A program made the translations under genes and the position numbers. The notes under the pieces are model-generated. The model ran no database searches and was not told where the DNA came from. It worked only from the letters and a program-made list of their open reading frames with translations. A stretch of DNA of 55,821 nt from Rhizobiaceae bacterium (GTDB lineage Bacteria; Pseudomonadota; Alphaproteobacteria; Rhizobiales; Rhizobiaceae): contig JAESUH010000059.1 of assembly GCA_016763155.1 (NCBI GenBank), positions 1-55,821 on the forward strand, in the 5' to 3' direction. This document shows positions 34,571 to 44,685 of this stretch, one piece after another (position 1 is the stretch's first letter; every line of letters starts with the position of its first letter).

Positions 34571-35248
34571 ATGAATGACAATGTAGAAAATACTCGAAGA
34601 CCGCTTTGGAGAAGGTCCATAGGCTTTATCTCAGGCCTTGGTATGCTGGGCGTTTTTTGCCTGATCGTGTTTTTGGCAATTGGTTTTATACGCTTTGCAA
34701 ACCTTGTAAATTCCATGGAAAATGACGTGAACCTTGCCAAAGCTGATGGCATTGTGGTTCTCACCGGCGGTAAAAATCGCATCTCAACAGCAATCTCCCT
34801 GCTTCAGGAAAACAAGGGCAGCCGCCTGTTAATCAGCGGCGTTCACCCGGATGCTGGCAGGAAATCCATCGCAAGAATAGCGAATGTTAATCGCGATATT
34901 CTGGATTGCTGCGTTGATATCGATCACCTGGCCATGGATACCAAAGGCAATGCCAGTCAGACAGCAAATTGGGCCGCCAAGAACAACTTTTCAAAATTGA
35001 TCGTGGTCACCAGCAATTATCACATGCCCCGCAGCTTGTTGGAATTGCGTACATTAATGCCAAAAATGCAGCTCATACCCCACGTGGTAACCAGCAAAAA
35101 TACTGATAAGAAAGCTTGGTATTCTAACCCATCCCGGTTGAAGGTGTTATTATCGGAGTATGCAAAATATATCGCAGCCTCTTTCCGAAAAGACCTCGAT
35201 CGCGTAGACAAGACCCTCGCCACCTATGCGAGTGCAGATTCGTCCTAG
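34571..35248 (+). CDS. YdcF family protein (DUF218, ElyC/SanA-like)
   Basis: About 225 aa. One membrane anchor at about residues 20-43 is followed by the DUF218 domain: ADGIVVLTGGKNRISTAISLLQ at its start, GNASQTANWAAKNN in the middle and VVTSNYHMPRSLLELR near 160. These are the usual GG(K/R)xR and SxxHMPR motifs. Members of this family (ElyC, SanA) affect envelope integrity and undecaprenyl lipid metabolism, but the reaction is not established. Two ATGs are possible (34547, 34571); the second is taken, with little ribosome-site support for either. Confidence 0.85.
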   Translation: MNDNVENTRRPLWRRSIGFISGLGMLGVFCLIVFLAIGFIRFANLVNSMENDVNLAKADGIVVLTGGKNRISTAISLLQENKGSRLLISGVHPDAGRKSIARIANVNRDILDCCVDIDHLAMDTKGNASQTANWAAKNNFSKLIVVTSNYHMPRSLLELRTLMPKMQLIPHVVTSKNTDKKAWYSNPSRLKVLLSEYAKYIAASFRKDLDRVDKTLATYASADSS

Positions 35249-35275
35249 GTTCAATCATCCCCTAAATTTTCGGGC

Positions 35276-36046
35276 ATGCTCTTGCTTTTATTCAGATCAG
35301 TAATTTTCAATATTGCAGTTCACTTAAATATTCTCTTCCTGTTGATATTCTGGTCACCGGTATTTTTTCTTTTGCCGCACCGGGAAGGATGGAAAGTAGT
35401 TAAGTCCGTCGCCTGGACCAATCTCTGGCTCCAGCATAAAATTGTTGGCTCCAATTTTGATTTTCGGGGGGTGGAAAATATCCCCACCGATGAGGGATGC
35501 ATCATCGCCTCAAAACATCAGTCCACATGGGAAACTTACACCATGTTGCTATTTTTGAATGACCCCAGCTATATTTTAAAACGGGAATTGCTATTTTTGC
35601 CCATTTTTGGCTGGTACGCTTGGAAAATGAATGTGGTCGGGGTTAATCGTGGGCGCAAGGGCGAGGCATTGGCCTCCATGACGCGAAACGCCCGCCTTCA
35701 ATATAAAGACGATCGGCAGATTGTGATTTACCCGGAAGGCACCCGTACGAGACCAGGTGCAGCCCCTAATTATAAATACGGAATAGTCCATTTATATAAC
35801 GAGCTTAACGCCACCGTAATCCCAACCGCACTAAATTCCGGCCTCCACTGGCCACGGCGGTCCTGGTATGTATATCCCGGAACTTTGATTCTCGAATTCA
35901 AAAAGCCGATTGAAAAGGGCCTTTCGAAAGATAAATTTAAAGCGCTACTGGAAGAGCAAATTGAGACCACAACCAATGCATTAATGCGTGAATCATTTGC
36001 GACAGAAAACCCACCACCTAAAGAGTTATTGGCAAAGACCAGCTAG
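35276..36046 (+). CDS. plsC: 1-acyl-sn-glycerol-3-phosphate acyltransferase
   Basis: 256 aa membrane-associated enzyme making phosphatidic acid. One or two N-terminal helices (about 7-35) precede the acyltransferase domain. Motif I is KHQSTWET near residue 81 (the alphaproteobacterial H-x4-D/E form with terminal Glu), motif III is YPEGTRTRPGAAP near 152, and the pocket segment GIVHLYNELNATVIPTALNSG follows in two adjoining parts. It follows the YdcF gene by 27 bp in the usual order. Phospholipid synthesis at the inner membrane is the expected role. Confidence 0.92.
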   Translation: MLLLLFRSVIFNIAVHLNILFLLIFWSPVFFLLPHREGWKVVKSVAWTNLWLQHKIVGSNFDFRGVENIPTDEGCIIASKHQSTWETYTMLLFLNDPSYILKRELLFLPIFGWYAWKMNVVGVNRGRKGEALASMTRNARLQYKDDRQIVIYPEGTRTRPGAAPNYKYGIVHLYNELNATVIPTALNSGLHWPRRSWYVYPGTLILEFKKPIEKGLSKDKFKALLEEQIETTTNALMRESFATENPPPKELLAKTS

Positions 36047-36060
36047 AATAGGATCTATTC

Positions 36061-36585
36061 CTAGTCATCCAAAAGCAATGCATCCCGCAAGCGCTCCAGC
36101 GCCTCATCGCGAACGTTATGAGCCTGCAATTGCTGCACGGTGTTGACCACATAATCTACATTATTGCCGGACATCCCGGTTGCACTGCTTATCAACCGTA
36201 ACTGTTCATCGTGGGAAAGCGCACCTGCATATTGAGGGTGGGTCTGATCGACCACATAGACCAGCGAAGAAACCTCACGCCCATCTGTTAATTCGATATC
36301 GTGCCACATCTCTGTATAGACATGGGTGATCAGTTCACGCTCACGCAGATAGGCATGAACTTCCTTGCGGTCGTGCTCCTCAATGCGAAATGCCACTCCC
36401 TGACAAAACCCGCCATGATCAAGCCCAAACACTAGTCCCGGCTTCTCTTCAGTGCCCCGATGCTTCCAGGAATAGATACAAAGAGCCCGATGTAACCCGT
36501 GTATTTTCGCACGCGCCTCCTCGGCAAAAGGAAAACCTGGTTTCCACATCAAAGACCCATAGCCAAAAACCCAAAAATCGCCCAT
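36061..36585 (-). CDS. Glutathione-specific gamma-glutamylcyclotransferase (ChaC-like)
   Basis: 174 aa, ChaC family, which releases 5-oxoproline from glutathione. The opening FWVFGYGSLMWKPGFPF holds the Y-G-S-L substrate loop, and FRIEEHDRKEVHAYLREREL near residue 82 has the family motif with the catalytic glutamate. AGALSHDEQLRLISSATGMSGNN near 130 is the C-terminal ChaC pattern, in two parts. It is convergent with plsC. In a window with a separate gamma-glutamyl cassette it is of note but far away, and is probably ordinary glutathione turnover. Confidence 0.9.
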   Translation of the reverse strand: MGDFWVFGYGSLMWKPGFPFAEEARAKIHGLHRALCIYSWKHRGTEEKPGLVFGLDHGGFCQGVAFRIEEHDRKEVHAYLRERELITHVYTEMWHDIELTDGREVSSLVYVVDQTHPQYAGALSHDEQLRLISSATGMSGNNVDYVVNTVQQLQAHNVRDEALERLRDALLLDD

Positions 36586-36646
36586 AAATATCCCTGTTTA
36601 TGTGTCAGGGGTTAGTCCCCTAATTAAGATAACAGGTGCCTCTACC

Positions 36647-37675
36647 ATGAATGGTGTTCCAAAACAGAAAAAAAACCTCAAACGGGGTCTTTGGATAATT
36701 GTCGCGATTATAGCGTTCCTTGTTATTGGCGGTTCTGGTGGCTGGTATTATGCAGCTGGAGTATTTGACAAAGAAGTTGAGAAGCTGCAGCAAAGAATGC
36801 TGGCAAGAAACCAAATCGTAGACTGCGAAAACCATCAAATCCGCGGATTTCCCTTCCGCATTGGAGTTTTTTGCGACAGCATAACCATCGAAAACCCAAA
36901 GAAACGTCAAAAGCTGGATTCTGGCGCGGTGCGCATGGCAGCCCAGATATATGACCCCGGGAAATTTATTCTGGAGTTTGATGGGCCTGCACATTTTAGC
37001 GATCCAAAACTTGGACAGTTTCAAATAGACTGGCAATCTCTGCGCTCCAGCGTCCGCGCAAACCTAGGCGGCATTGAACGCACTTCAGTAGTGAGCAATG
37101 CCACCACCATAACCAATGGAGACAGCACAACCCCGATATTAAGCGCTGAAACTCTTGAGCTACACGCCAGAAAAGTTGCGGAAGATGATTTAGAATTGGC
37201 AATCGGCGGCAGAAACCTCACTCTGGCGATTGTGCCAGCATCCCGCGAGACTGTATCAAAACCATTTCAGGTCTCGATACAAATGACAGGAAACAACCTT
37301 TATGGCGCTGCCCAAAAAAACCTAAATCTGATCCGCCATATCCAGGAAAACGGTGGTAGCGGCCAACTCACATCCTTCAAACTGGAATCCCCCGATGGTG
37401 GAATATTGAAACTCACAGGACCGGTTTCCGTTGGTATTGATGGTCAATTATCTGCAAAGCTTGAAGTCTCAATTGCAGGTGTGAAATCTCTAATCCAGTT
37501 TTTCAGCACCTTCGCCCCCACATCCCAAAAAGCCATGGACCAAATCGAGCTGGCTGTAGATATGTTTACAACCAAAACGGAATCAGAAGAATTTCGAAAG
37601 TTTCAAATACAGATCAACAATGGTGAAGTATTTTTAGGCCTATTTCCCTTGGGAAGAATTCCACCAATATTTTGA
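36647..37675 (+). CDS. DUF2125 domain-containing envelope protein
   Basis: 342 aa. A basic N-terminus is followed by one membrane helix (about 16-36). NQIVDCENHQIRGFPFRIGVFC near residue 60 (in two parts), with two or three cysteines, is the signature of the DUF2125 family; the rest is beta-rich and rather Asn/Ser-rich. The layout resembles AsmA-like and lipid-transport proteins anchored at the inner membrane, but function is unknown. The frame opens earlier (36602) but the ATG at 36647 precedes the charged stretch and helix in the normal way. Confidence 0.8.
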   Translation: MNGVPKQKKNLKRGLWIIVAIIAFLVIGGSGGWYYAAGVFDKEVEKLQQRMLARNQIVDCENHQIRGFPFRIGVFCDSITIENPKKRQKLDSGAVRMAAQIYDPGKFILEFDGPAHFSDPKLGQFQIDWQSLRSSVRANLGGIERTSVVSNATTITNGDSTTPILSAETLELHARKVAEDDLELAIGGRNLTLAIVPASRETVSKPFQVSIQMTGNNLYGAAQKNLNLIRHIQENGGSGQLTSFKLESPDGGILKLTGPVSVGIDGQLSAKLEVSIAGVKSLIQFFSTFAPTSQKAMDQIELAVDMFTTKTESEEFRKFQIQINNGEVFLGLFPLGRIPPIF

Positions 37676-37768
37676 TGGCATCCACGGGTCAAGATGCTTT
37701 CATTTCTTCCCGCAACCTTCTAAGTTCCAAAACAGTATAAATACTCAGGATAATCAGGTCAGTTTTCA

Positions 37769-40234
37769 ATGAAACCTATGTTTACGCGCACATTTTTAAT
37801 GCTGTTTCTCGCCGTAATTCTTGGGGTTTCATCGACCTTTGCAAACACCATTCCAGCCTTTGCCCAAACCGCAGGAGATAGCCAAAACCAGCCTAAAGGC
37901 GAATTTCAAATTAGCGATTCCTGGAGCGGCTATTTGCAAAGTGCCGAACAGGCACTCGACAGAAAAAACCTGACTCCAGCTCAGTTTGAGACATTTCGAG
38001 TCAATGTAGAAAAAATTGTCGCTAATGCTCAGGAACAAATTGAGCTACTGACCCCTGAACATGAACAGCTTGACCAAAGGCTGACAGAACTCGGACCCAA
38101 ACCAAAAGATGATGAACCTCCAGAATCAGAAAACCTGAGCGATTTACGGGCAGCCCTTGGCACCGATTTTGCAATAATTGATGGTCAGCTGAAAGATGCA
38201 AGGCAGATTATCATCCGGGCAAGACAGTTAAAAATCAATGCCCTCACAAAGCGCCGCTCAAAATTTGTAAAATCAATCACAACGAAGTCTCAAAATATTC
38301 TACGGGTAGATTTTTGGCAAAAGTTTGGTAGCGGGCTATACGATCTACGCATCGGTTTCCGCCTGTTGATCAAAGACACCTTTGCCTCGATGGGCAGCCA
38401 CTTATCCAACTCCCCCTGGAAGGCGTTTATATTGGTTATCGGCCTGCTTTTTGGCATGCTTTCCTATTTATTTATTAAACGAAAAACTGCGGCTACTTTT
38501 CCCAGACCCAGCGGAGATGATGACCTCACCAGAAAGCAAGCGGCGACATGGGCTGCTGGAAAATTCATCCGCTTTGGTCTGTTAAATACCGCAGCACTAA
38601 TCTATATATTTGCGCTCTTTTCGCGCCTGGAACTTATGCCGGGGCAGTTTGAAAAATTTGCCGGAGAAGTCGTATTCTCGCTCAGTGCATTTTTTATCAT
38701 CAAGTCCCTTTCAAATATCTTTCTGGATCACAAAAACAGCCACTCACGCATCGTCAACCTTTCCGATGCCGGAGCAAAAAGTGTTCAACATACGATCACC
38801 ATTGCCACTGCAATGATTGTGATACTGGACTGGCTAAATTTTTCTGCTGTTCTGCTCATATTCCCGTTCGAAATGAGTGTGGGACTTTCCGTATTGCTTG
38901 CAGTCACTGGCACCATCGCAATTTCTCGCATACTCATTGTTATTGAGCGTGATAACACTGATGCTCCTCCACCGGGGCTTCAGGAAGGTGGCTTGCTACG
39001 GTGGGCATATTTAAAAGCCATAGTGTGGGCTGGCGTAGTTGCCACCCTTTTTGCGCTGGTTTTGAACTACATTGCGCTTGCTGAATTCATCATTCTACAA
39101 CTTGTAGTCGGCTCAGCCTTCCTTGGCATATTGTGGTTGGTTCTCGAACTGATTGATACCAACCGCCAATCGATATTGACCGCAAGAGGGGGCTCGCCAT
39201 CTTCAACTGCGAATATGCAATCATCGAAAATCAAACAAATTTCTATTCTTGGGTTTGGAATATTGAAACTCTTGGCCATTCTGGCCACTGTATTTGCCAT
39301 GTCCCTGCCTTGGGGGTTCCGTACCAATGACTGGCTACAATGGATCAAGGGCGCGTTTTTTGGGTTCCAAATTGGTGGCTTGACCGTATCATTTTCGGCA
39401 ATTTTTCTGGCAATATTGTTATTCTTAGTCGGCTACACAATTACCCGAATGTTGCAAAGCTGGCTTAGCAACCAATTCTTACCAGCAACCAATATCGAGT
39501 TTGGCCTTCGAAATTCCATTACAACGGTGTTTGGATATACCGGCCTTACCATTTCTGCAATGATGGGAATAGGCGCTGTCGGGCTCGATCTTTCAAACCT
39601 TGCAATCGTGGCTGGTGCCTTGTCGGTTGGTGTTGGTTTCGGCCTGCAAAGTATTGTCAACAATTTCGTCTCCGGCCTGATTTTATTGGCTGAACGGCCA
39701 ATCAAAGTTGGTGACTGGATTGTCACAGGCGGCGGCGAGGGTACGGTGCGCAAAATCTCCGTCCGCTCAACAGAAATCCAGACCTTTGATCGAGCCACAA
39801 TAGTGGTTCCAAACTCCACTTTGATCACTGAATCGATTACAAACTGGACCCATTCCAGCAAGCTCGGCCGTATCAAGATTGCCATTGGCGTTGGTTATGA
39901 TTCCGATCCTGACCAAATTCGCGACATCCTCCTAGAATGTATGAGTGAGCAAGAAGGGGTTTTGAAAAATCCAAAGCCAAGTGTTTTCTTCCTGGATTTT
40001 GGCGATAATGCACTGTTGTTTGAAGTTCGAGGGTTCCTTTCAAATATCGAAAACGGGCTCGGAATTAGGAGCAATATTCGGTTTTCTATCCTTCGTGCCT
40101 TGCGTGCGGCGAACATTGAAATCCCTTATCCCCAGCGCGACATTCACATTAAGACAGACGCCAGTAAGGCCCCTGCCTTGCCAGAGAAACAACCAACAAG
40201 ACGCCGTCGCACTCCATCACAGACAAAGAAATAG
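37769..40234 (+). CDS. MscS-family mechanosensitive channel with DUF3772-type N-terminus
   Basis: 821 aa, large MscS/MscK-type channel. Signal peptide at about 1-33 (cleavage after AFA), then a periplasmic helical part (about 40-180, DUF3772-like) and about eleven membrane helices. The pore-forming helix and beta domain are GVGFGLQSIVNNFVSGLILL followed by AERPIKVGDWIVTGGGEGTVRKI, near residues 625-670. It ends with the cytoplasmic alpha/beta vestibule and a basic tail (PTRRRRTPSQTKK). It opens under membrane tension to release osmolytes. No ligand-binding domain is seen. Confidence 0.92.
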   Translation: MKPMFTRTFLMLFLAVILGVSSTFANTIPAFAQTAGDSQNQPKGEFQISDSWSGYLQSAEQALDRKNLTPAQFETFRVNVEKIVANAQEQIELLTPEHEQLDQRLTELGPKPKDDEPPESENLSDLRAALGTDFAIIDGQLKDARQIIIRARQLKINALTKRRSKFVKSITTKSQNILRVDFWQKFGSGLYDLRIGFRLLIKDTFASMGSHLSNSPWKAFILVIGLLFGMLSYLFIKRKTAATFPRPSGDDDLTRKQAATWAAGKFIRFGLLNTAALIYIFALFSRLELMPGQFEKFAGEVVFSLSAFFIIKSLSNIFLDHKNSHSRIVNLSDAGAKSVQHTITIATAMIVILDWLNFSAVLLIFPFEMSVGLSVLLAVTGTIAISRILIVIERDNTDAPPPGLQEGGLLRWAYLKAIVWAGVVATLFALVLNYIALAEFIILQLVVGSAFLGILWLVLELIDTNRQSILTARGGSPSSTANMQSSKIKQISILGFGILKLLAILATVFAMSLPWGFRTNDWLQWIKGAFFGFQIGGLTVSFSAIFLAILLFLVGYTITRMLQSWLSNQFLPATNIEFGLRNSITTVFGYTGLTISAMMGIGAVGLDLSNLAIVAGALSVGVGFGLQSIVNNFVSGLILLAERPIKVGDWIVTGGGEGTVRKISVRSTEIQTFDRATIVVPNSTLITESITNWTHSSKLGRIKIAIGVGYDSDPDQIRDILLECMSEQEGVLKNPKPSVFFLDFGDNALLFEVRGFLSNIENGLGIRSNIRFSILRALRAANIEIPYPQRDIHIKTDASKAPALPEKQPTRRRRTPSQTKK

Positions 40235-40260
40235 TCCGACGCAAACACAGGCCATGATCG

Positions 40261-41919
40261 ATGTATATATCCGGTAATAATTTCGACGATGTATTCAACC
40301 ACTTCCAATGGCAGATGCCCGAGCAGTTCAATATGGGCGTTGCCTGCTGTGATTTACATGCGGACGCAACACCTCAAAAAATAGCATTGATCGAGTGGTG
40401 TCCGGATGGAGATGCAATCAAACACAGCTTTTTGGACCTGAAGAATGCGTCCAATAAATTCGCTAATGCCTTAGCAGAATTAGGGTTTTCACAGGGTGAC
40501 CGGCTGGGAATTATCCTGCCTCAAAGTTTTGAAACGGTCACTTGCCATATCGCCACCTATAAATCTGGTGGAATTGCAGTCCCCCTTGCCCGACTATTTG
40601 CAGCCGACGCACTGGAATACCGATTGAGGACAGCGGGCGTATCCATTGTTGTTACCAATCGCAATGGGCTCGCTAAACTTGCAGAAATCAAAAACCCTCT
40701 AACGGACCTAAAACACATCATTTGCATTGATGACAATGCCCTCGATGGCGCTCTTTCCTACGGCGATATTTGCACCAAGGCATCGTCTGAGTTCACGCCA
40801 ATAACCACCGCTCCAGATACCCCGGCTTTAATCATTTTCACTTCGGGCACTACCGGGCAACCAAAGGGTGCTTTGCACGGCCACAGGGTTTTAATTGGCC
40901 ATATTCCCGGCGTGCAGATGCACCATGAATTCATGCCCCAGCAAGGTGATTGCGCATGGACCCCCGCTGATTGGGCATGGGCAGGCGGCTTGTTGAATAT
41001 ATTAATGCCATGCCTCCACCTTGGAGTGCCGGTAGTCTTTGGCGGTCTCGACCGCTTTGATCCGGAAAAAGCGTTTCAACTGATGTCTGAGATGAAAGTT
41101 GCCAACGCTTTCATACCCCCAACGGCTTTGCGATTGATGAAAACCGTTAATGCCCCCGCTTCCCGTTTTAAACTTTCACTGCGAACCATCGGCTCAGGCG
41201 GTGAAAGCCTCGGGCAGGATACATATGACTGGGCAGAAAAAGAGCTCGGCATTCAGATCAACGAGTTTTACGGCCAGACCGAATGCAATTTGGTGCTCAG
41301 TTCCTGCGCAAAACTTGGGGTGTTAAGGCGTGGTGCTATCGGTAAACCTGTCCCCGGTCACAAGGTTAGCATTGTCGACGATAATGGTGTCCCTTGCCCG
41401 CAGGGTAAGCAGGGCCAAATTGCAATTGCACACCCAGATCCTGTGATGTTCTTGGGTTACTGGCAGGATGAAGAAGCAACCAAAAATAAGTTTATCAACG
41501 AATGGATGATAACCGGCGATCAGGCCATTATGGATGAAGACGGCTATTTCCGGTTTGTTGGTCGTGACGATGATATAATCAATTATGCCGGATACCGGGT
41601 AGGGCCAGGCGAAATCGAAGATTGCCTGATTTCTCATCCAGCCGTAAGTCTAGCCGTTGCTGTGGGAAAACCTGATCCACTGAGATCAGAAATCATCAAG
41701 GCATTCATTGTCTTGCAGGATGGTTTTAACGAGAGTGAAAGTCTGTCAAAAGAGATCGGGGCGCATGTGAAATTTCGCATGGCTGCCAACATCTATCCGC
41801 GGGAAATTGAGTTTGTGAACAGCATTCCAATGACCACAACTGGCAAGGTTATAAGGCGTCATTTTCGCGAACAGGCAAAAGCAGAGGCAGAAAAATCTGC
41901 CCATTCAGATATTATCTAA
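40261..41919 (+). CDS. Acyl-CoA synthetase (AMP-forming)
   Basis: 552 aa ANL-superfamily ligase. The P-loop IIFTSGTTGQPKGALHGHR lies near residue 200, the A5 motif INEFYGQTECNLVLSSC near 335, GDQAIMDEDGYFRFVGRDDDIINYAGYRVGPGEIED near 420 (seen in parts: A7 and the hinge), and the catalytic lysine is in PMTTTGKVIRRHFRE near 525. Features such as APLARLF-type loops and length fit short- or medium-chain acyl or acetyl-like substrates. It overlaps the convergent acetyltransferase gene by 8 bp. The substrate is not predicted. Confidence 0.9.
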   Translation: MYISGNNFDDVFNHFQWQMPEQFNMGVACCDLHADATPQKIALIEWCPDGDAIKHSFLDLKNASNKFANALAELGFSQGDRLGIILPQSFETVTCHIATYKSGGIAVPLARLFAADALEYRLRTAGVSIVVTNRNGLAKLAEIKNPLTDLKHIICIDDNALDGALSYGDICTKASSEFTPITTAPDTPALIIFTSGTTGQPKGALHGHRVLIGHIPGVQMHHEFMPQQGDCAWTPADWAWAGGLLNILMPCLHLGVPVVFGGLDRFDPEKAFQLMSEMKVANAFIPPTALRLMKTVNAPASRFKLSLRTIGSGGESLGQDTYDWAEKELGIQINEFYGQTECNLVLSSCAKLGVLRRGAIGKPVPGHKVSIVDDNGVPCPQGKQGQIAIAHPDPVMFLGYWQDEEATKNKFINEWMITGDQAIMDEDGYFRFVGRDDDIINYAGYRVGPGEIEDCLISHPAVSLAVAVGKPDPLRSEIIKAFIVLQDGFNESESLSKEIGAHVKFRMAANIYPREIEFVNSIPMTTTGKVIRRHFREQAKAEAEKSAHSDII

Positions 41920-43156
41920 GTTTGCCTAATACAGTTTTTGCAAAACCTTTTATCCTTGCCTTGCGATCAACAGCTTCGGCAACGGTTTCTGCTTGTGCTT
42001 TTGCTTCACTATCATTTTCACCCAAGCCAATGGTTAAATTGCAAAGCTGCAGGCGATCAAACCAGATGCTGTTCATTAGCCTATTATCCGAGGTGGCAAG
42101 TGAATCTGCCCCTTCGAATTCGCTCGAAGTCAACAGATCTTGAGATACTAAGACGGCTAATTGTTTGCCGACTGAATAATTGTTGTAATCTTCGTCAAAG
42201 GCCATTTTCCAAGGGAAATATCGGTTTCCAGACTTAAGAACAATCATGGAAGATATTGATTTGCCGTCTAAGCGAAGTGAATAGACCCGGCAATTATTGT
42301 AGTTGATAAGATTTGCAATCGCCTGGCGCGCAAAAGCTGCCGTTCTCTTGATGACATGAATTGAAGTTCCACGACGACCTTTCCAGCTCTTCGTTTCAAG
42401 CAGCAAAAACTCCTCAAAACGAACCATCACTTTCCAAAAATCAGTCGCAATTTCAAATTCCAGCTCACCCAGCTTTTCAACTTTTCGTTTCTGACGCCGT
42501 AATTCGCGAGCATGCTTCTTGCTGAATGTCGTGCTCATATAAGTTTCTGGCGAACCAGACAATAAGGCAGCTCGTTCGCTCTGCCCGTGTACTATCATAC
42601 GCTCAGCAAAGCATCGCTCTTTTTGCAAAGCCCGCATAAAGGCACCTTCCACCGGCAGGTCCTGAAACAAAAATGCACTTGCCCGTTTGCTCTCTATCAA
42701 GGGTAGCAATTGGCAGAATTTCGATACAATGTCCTCCATCTCGTCCCCGACAACGAGCGGAGTAGACAAAGGCGCAAAAGGATGGCTCCAAACTCGCCAT
42801 ACATTTTGGCCGGGAAAGCCAACCTTTTCGAGCTGCACCGGCATCGCCATTTTCATAACGGCGGTATCTCCAAGCTCCTCGCTCAGAATCAAAATTCTCT
42901 TTTGTGCTAAACCAAGCCGCTCTTGGGATGCAGAAAGAAATGCAGGATCGAAAAAGACATTGCGGTCACCAGAGGCATCACTCAACGTCTGAAGGTCATC
43001 TTTTAGCGCATCAAAAAAATCAAATTTGTGAAGAGACAGCTCCCATTTCGAAGAATCAATACTCGAAAAGCTCGCTAAAACTGTCTTTTCCGGTGGCCCA
43101 TTCAGTTTTTTCTCCGGGCTACCCGGTAATTTGAAATGATCTGTAAATAAAGTCAT
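41912..43156 (-). CDS. GNAT-fold acyltransferase (BioF2-like / CelD family)
   Basis: 414 aa protein with the GNAT_6 or BioF2-like double-GNAT layout used in envelope polysaccharide clusters. Seen are FFDPAFLSASQERLG near residue 70, the basic helix KKHARELRRQKRKVEKLGELEFE near 215, and VYSLRLDGKSISSMIVLKSGNRYFPWKMAFDEDYNNYSVGKQL (in parts) near 295-335, where acyl-CoA would bind. It shares 4 bp with the upstream flippase gene and is probably co-translated. It may acylate an exported glycan; this is inferred from context. Confidence 0.8.
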   Translation of the reverse strand: MTLFTDHFKLPGSPEKKLNGPPEKTVLASFSSIDSSKWELSLHKFDFFDALKDDLQTLSDASGDRNVFFDPAFLSASQERLGLAQKRILILSEELGDTAVMKMAMPVQLEKVGFPGQNVWRVWSHPFAPLSTPLVVGDEMEDIVSKFCQLLPLIESKRASAFLFQDLPVEGAFMRALQKERCFAERMIVHGQSERAALLSGSPETYMSTTFSKKHARELRRQKRKVEKLGELEFEIATDFWKVMVRFEEFLLLETKSWKGRRGTSIHVIKRTAAFARQAIANLINYNNCRVYSLRLDGKSISSMIVLKSGNRYFPWKMAFDEDYNNYSVGKQLAVLVSQDLLTSSEFEGADSLATSDNRLMNSIWFDRLQLCNLTIGLGENDSEAKAQAETVAEAVDRKARIKGFAKTVLGKLR

Positions 43157-44631
43157 TTGGCAGCCACCCCATCCCCGTCATTTGTCGTTGATTTTTTTGG
43201 GGGCACAATAAAAATGTGCAATCCCAATGTTCGTTTCGCGACAACGAACAAAGCCACGCTTTCAAAACCAAGAGCCGCAGTCGTGGCAATTGCCGCACCA
43301 TGCAGGCCATAGTGTGGAATAAGCGACCAATTGAGAACAATGTTCACCAGCAAGGTAGCCACATAAACAATCGCACAGGTGTTTTGTTGACCTGACATGG
43401 TAAGTACACTCTCAGCAGGCCCAACACTGGCGCGAAACACAATACCCAGACCCAAAATCCATATTAGGCTTGCACCAGAGGTAAAGTTTTCCCCAAATAA
43501 CATGAGGAAATATTTCCCCAAGGCCATCATCACCAAAGCCAGAAAAAGGGAAGGCCAGAAAGTCCAACGAACCGTCTGCGCTACATAATTCTCAAATCGG
43601 GCACGATCTCCAGATTCCAGATAGCCTGAAAACCGGTGCGCTGATGCTGTCCGCACCGCGAAATACACAAAATGAACCAGCGCAAGCACCTTAACACTGG
43701 CAAAATAAACGGCCACATCTTCAGGCCGCATCAACACACTGACGAATAAAATATCCACGGATGTCAGTAGTACATAAAAGCCCTCAACAAGAAAAATAGG
43801 CAGGGCCACAAGGGACCACTCTAACATTTTGAACTTGACTGGCCCTTTGGGAACGGCCGCTTTCAACTTTGAAACTACCGAGACAAATTGGCCAGCACTG
43901 GCCAAATAAGTAGCGATGACTGTAACCACCATCGCAGTCACTGCATTTGGAGAAAAGCCGACAGCCAGTGCAATCAACATGAACCCCAAAATCATAATCG
44001 GACGGACAATAAATGTTGGCACAAGAGCCGTACCTGGCCAATCAAATGCCCTGCAGACACCGTCTTGGACTTCCTGAAGAGCCAGCATTGGCAAACAGAT
44101 AGCGGCCATAAAAATTGGCACAACGTAATAATCTGTCACCCGGTCCTGAACATAATACAGTAAAACAGCACCCGAAATAGCGATCACAGTGGAGGAGAAA
44201 AACGCAAAGCTTACACTTCCAATGATCGTTCCACGCAGTAAATCATCTTCTCCGGATTCACGATACTTACCAATAAACCGCAACACTGCTGTTGGTAGCC
44301 CAATACACGTGACTGTCCCAAGTATGATGGCAACAACCCAGACACCAACGAAGATACCATATTCAAAATCACCCATCCAACGCGCCAGCAAGACCTGAGA
44401 AAGAAAGGCGATAGCTGCACTGAATACACGAATGACGAAGACCAACAGCGCAATGCGTTTTGAAAGCGCATCATCATCTGTGCCACTAATTATGCCATCA
44501 GCCTGCTCCAGATATGGATGGGCAAAATGAGCCAGTTTTTTCGGCAATCTAGAGCCAATGGCGTGAGTCAGGTTTATTTGCAACGATCCATTCCCTTGTG
44601 ACGCGCAAATATACGATGCTTCATTTAACAA
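43153..44631 (-). CDS. Polysaccharide flippase (Wzx/MOP superfamily)
   Basis: 492 aa with about 14 membrane helices, of the multidrug/oligosaccharidyl-lipid/polysaccharide exporter superfamily. LLVFVIRVFSAAIAFLSQVLLARWMGDFEYGIFVGVW (parts) near residue 65-100 is the usual beginning of Wzx-like proteins, and ETVLTMSGQQNTCA-type segment near 380 sits in the second half. About 60 residues of cytoplasmic sequence precede helix 1, longer than usual; the start may lie later. Partnered with the acyltransferase gene, it probably moves a lipid-linked glycan across the inner membrane. Palindromes lie in its upstream region. Confidence 0.82.
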   Translation of the reverse strand: MLNEASYICASQGNGSLQINLTHAIGSRLPKKLAHFAHPYLEQADGIISGTDDDALSKRIALLVFVIRVFSAAIAFLSQVLLARWMGDFEYGIFVGVWVVAIILGTVTCIGLPTAVLRFIGKYRESGEDDLLRGTIIGSVSFAFFSSTVIAISGAVLLYYVQDRVTDYYVVPIFMAAICLPMLALQEVQDGVCRAFDWPGTALVPTFIVRPIMILGFMLIALAVGFSPNAVTAMVVTVIATYLASAGQFVSVVSKLKAAVPKGPVKFKMLEWSLVALPIFLVEGFYVLLTSVDILFVSVLMRPEDVAVYFASVKVLALVHFVYFAVRTASAHRFSGYLESGDRARFENYVAQTVRWTFWPSLFLALVMMALGKYFLMLFGENFTSGASLIWILGLGIVFRASVGPAESVLTMSGQQNTCAIVYVATLLVNIVLNWSLIPHYGLHGAAIATTAALGFESVALFVVAKRTLGLHIFIVPPKKSTTNDGDGVAAK

Positions 44632-44639
44632 ACCGTGTG

Positions 44640-44685
44640 TTTCACGGGAGTTTGTGAAATATTTAGAAAATATAGCTCTATATTT
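44640..44685. promoter_or_regulatory. Inverted repeats upstream of the flippase gene
   Basis: TTTCAC (44640-44645) and GTGAAA (44654-44659) form an inverted repeat with 8-nt gap, and AAATATAG-CT-CTATATTT (44668-44685) is an 18-bp palindrome. Both lie in the 65-bp gap between the flippase start and the next gene end. They are possible operators; the regulator is unknown. Confidence 0.4.
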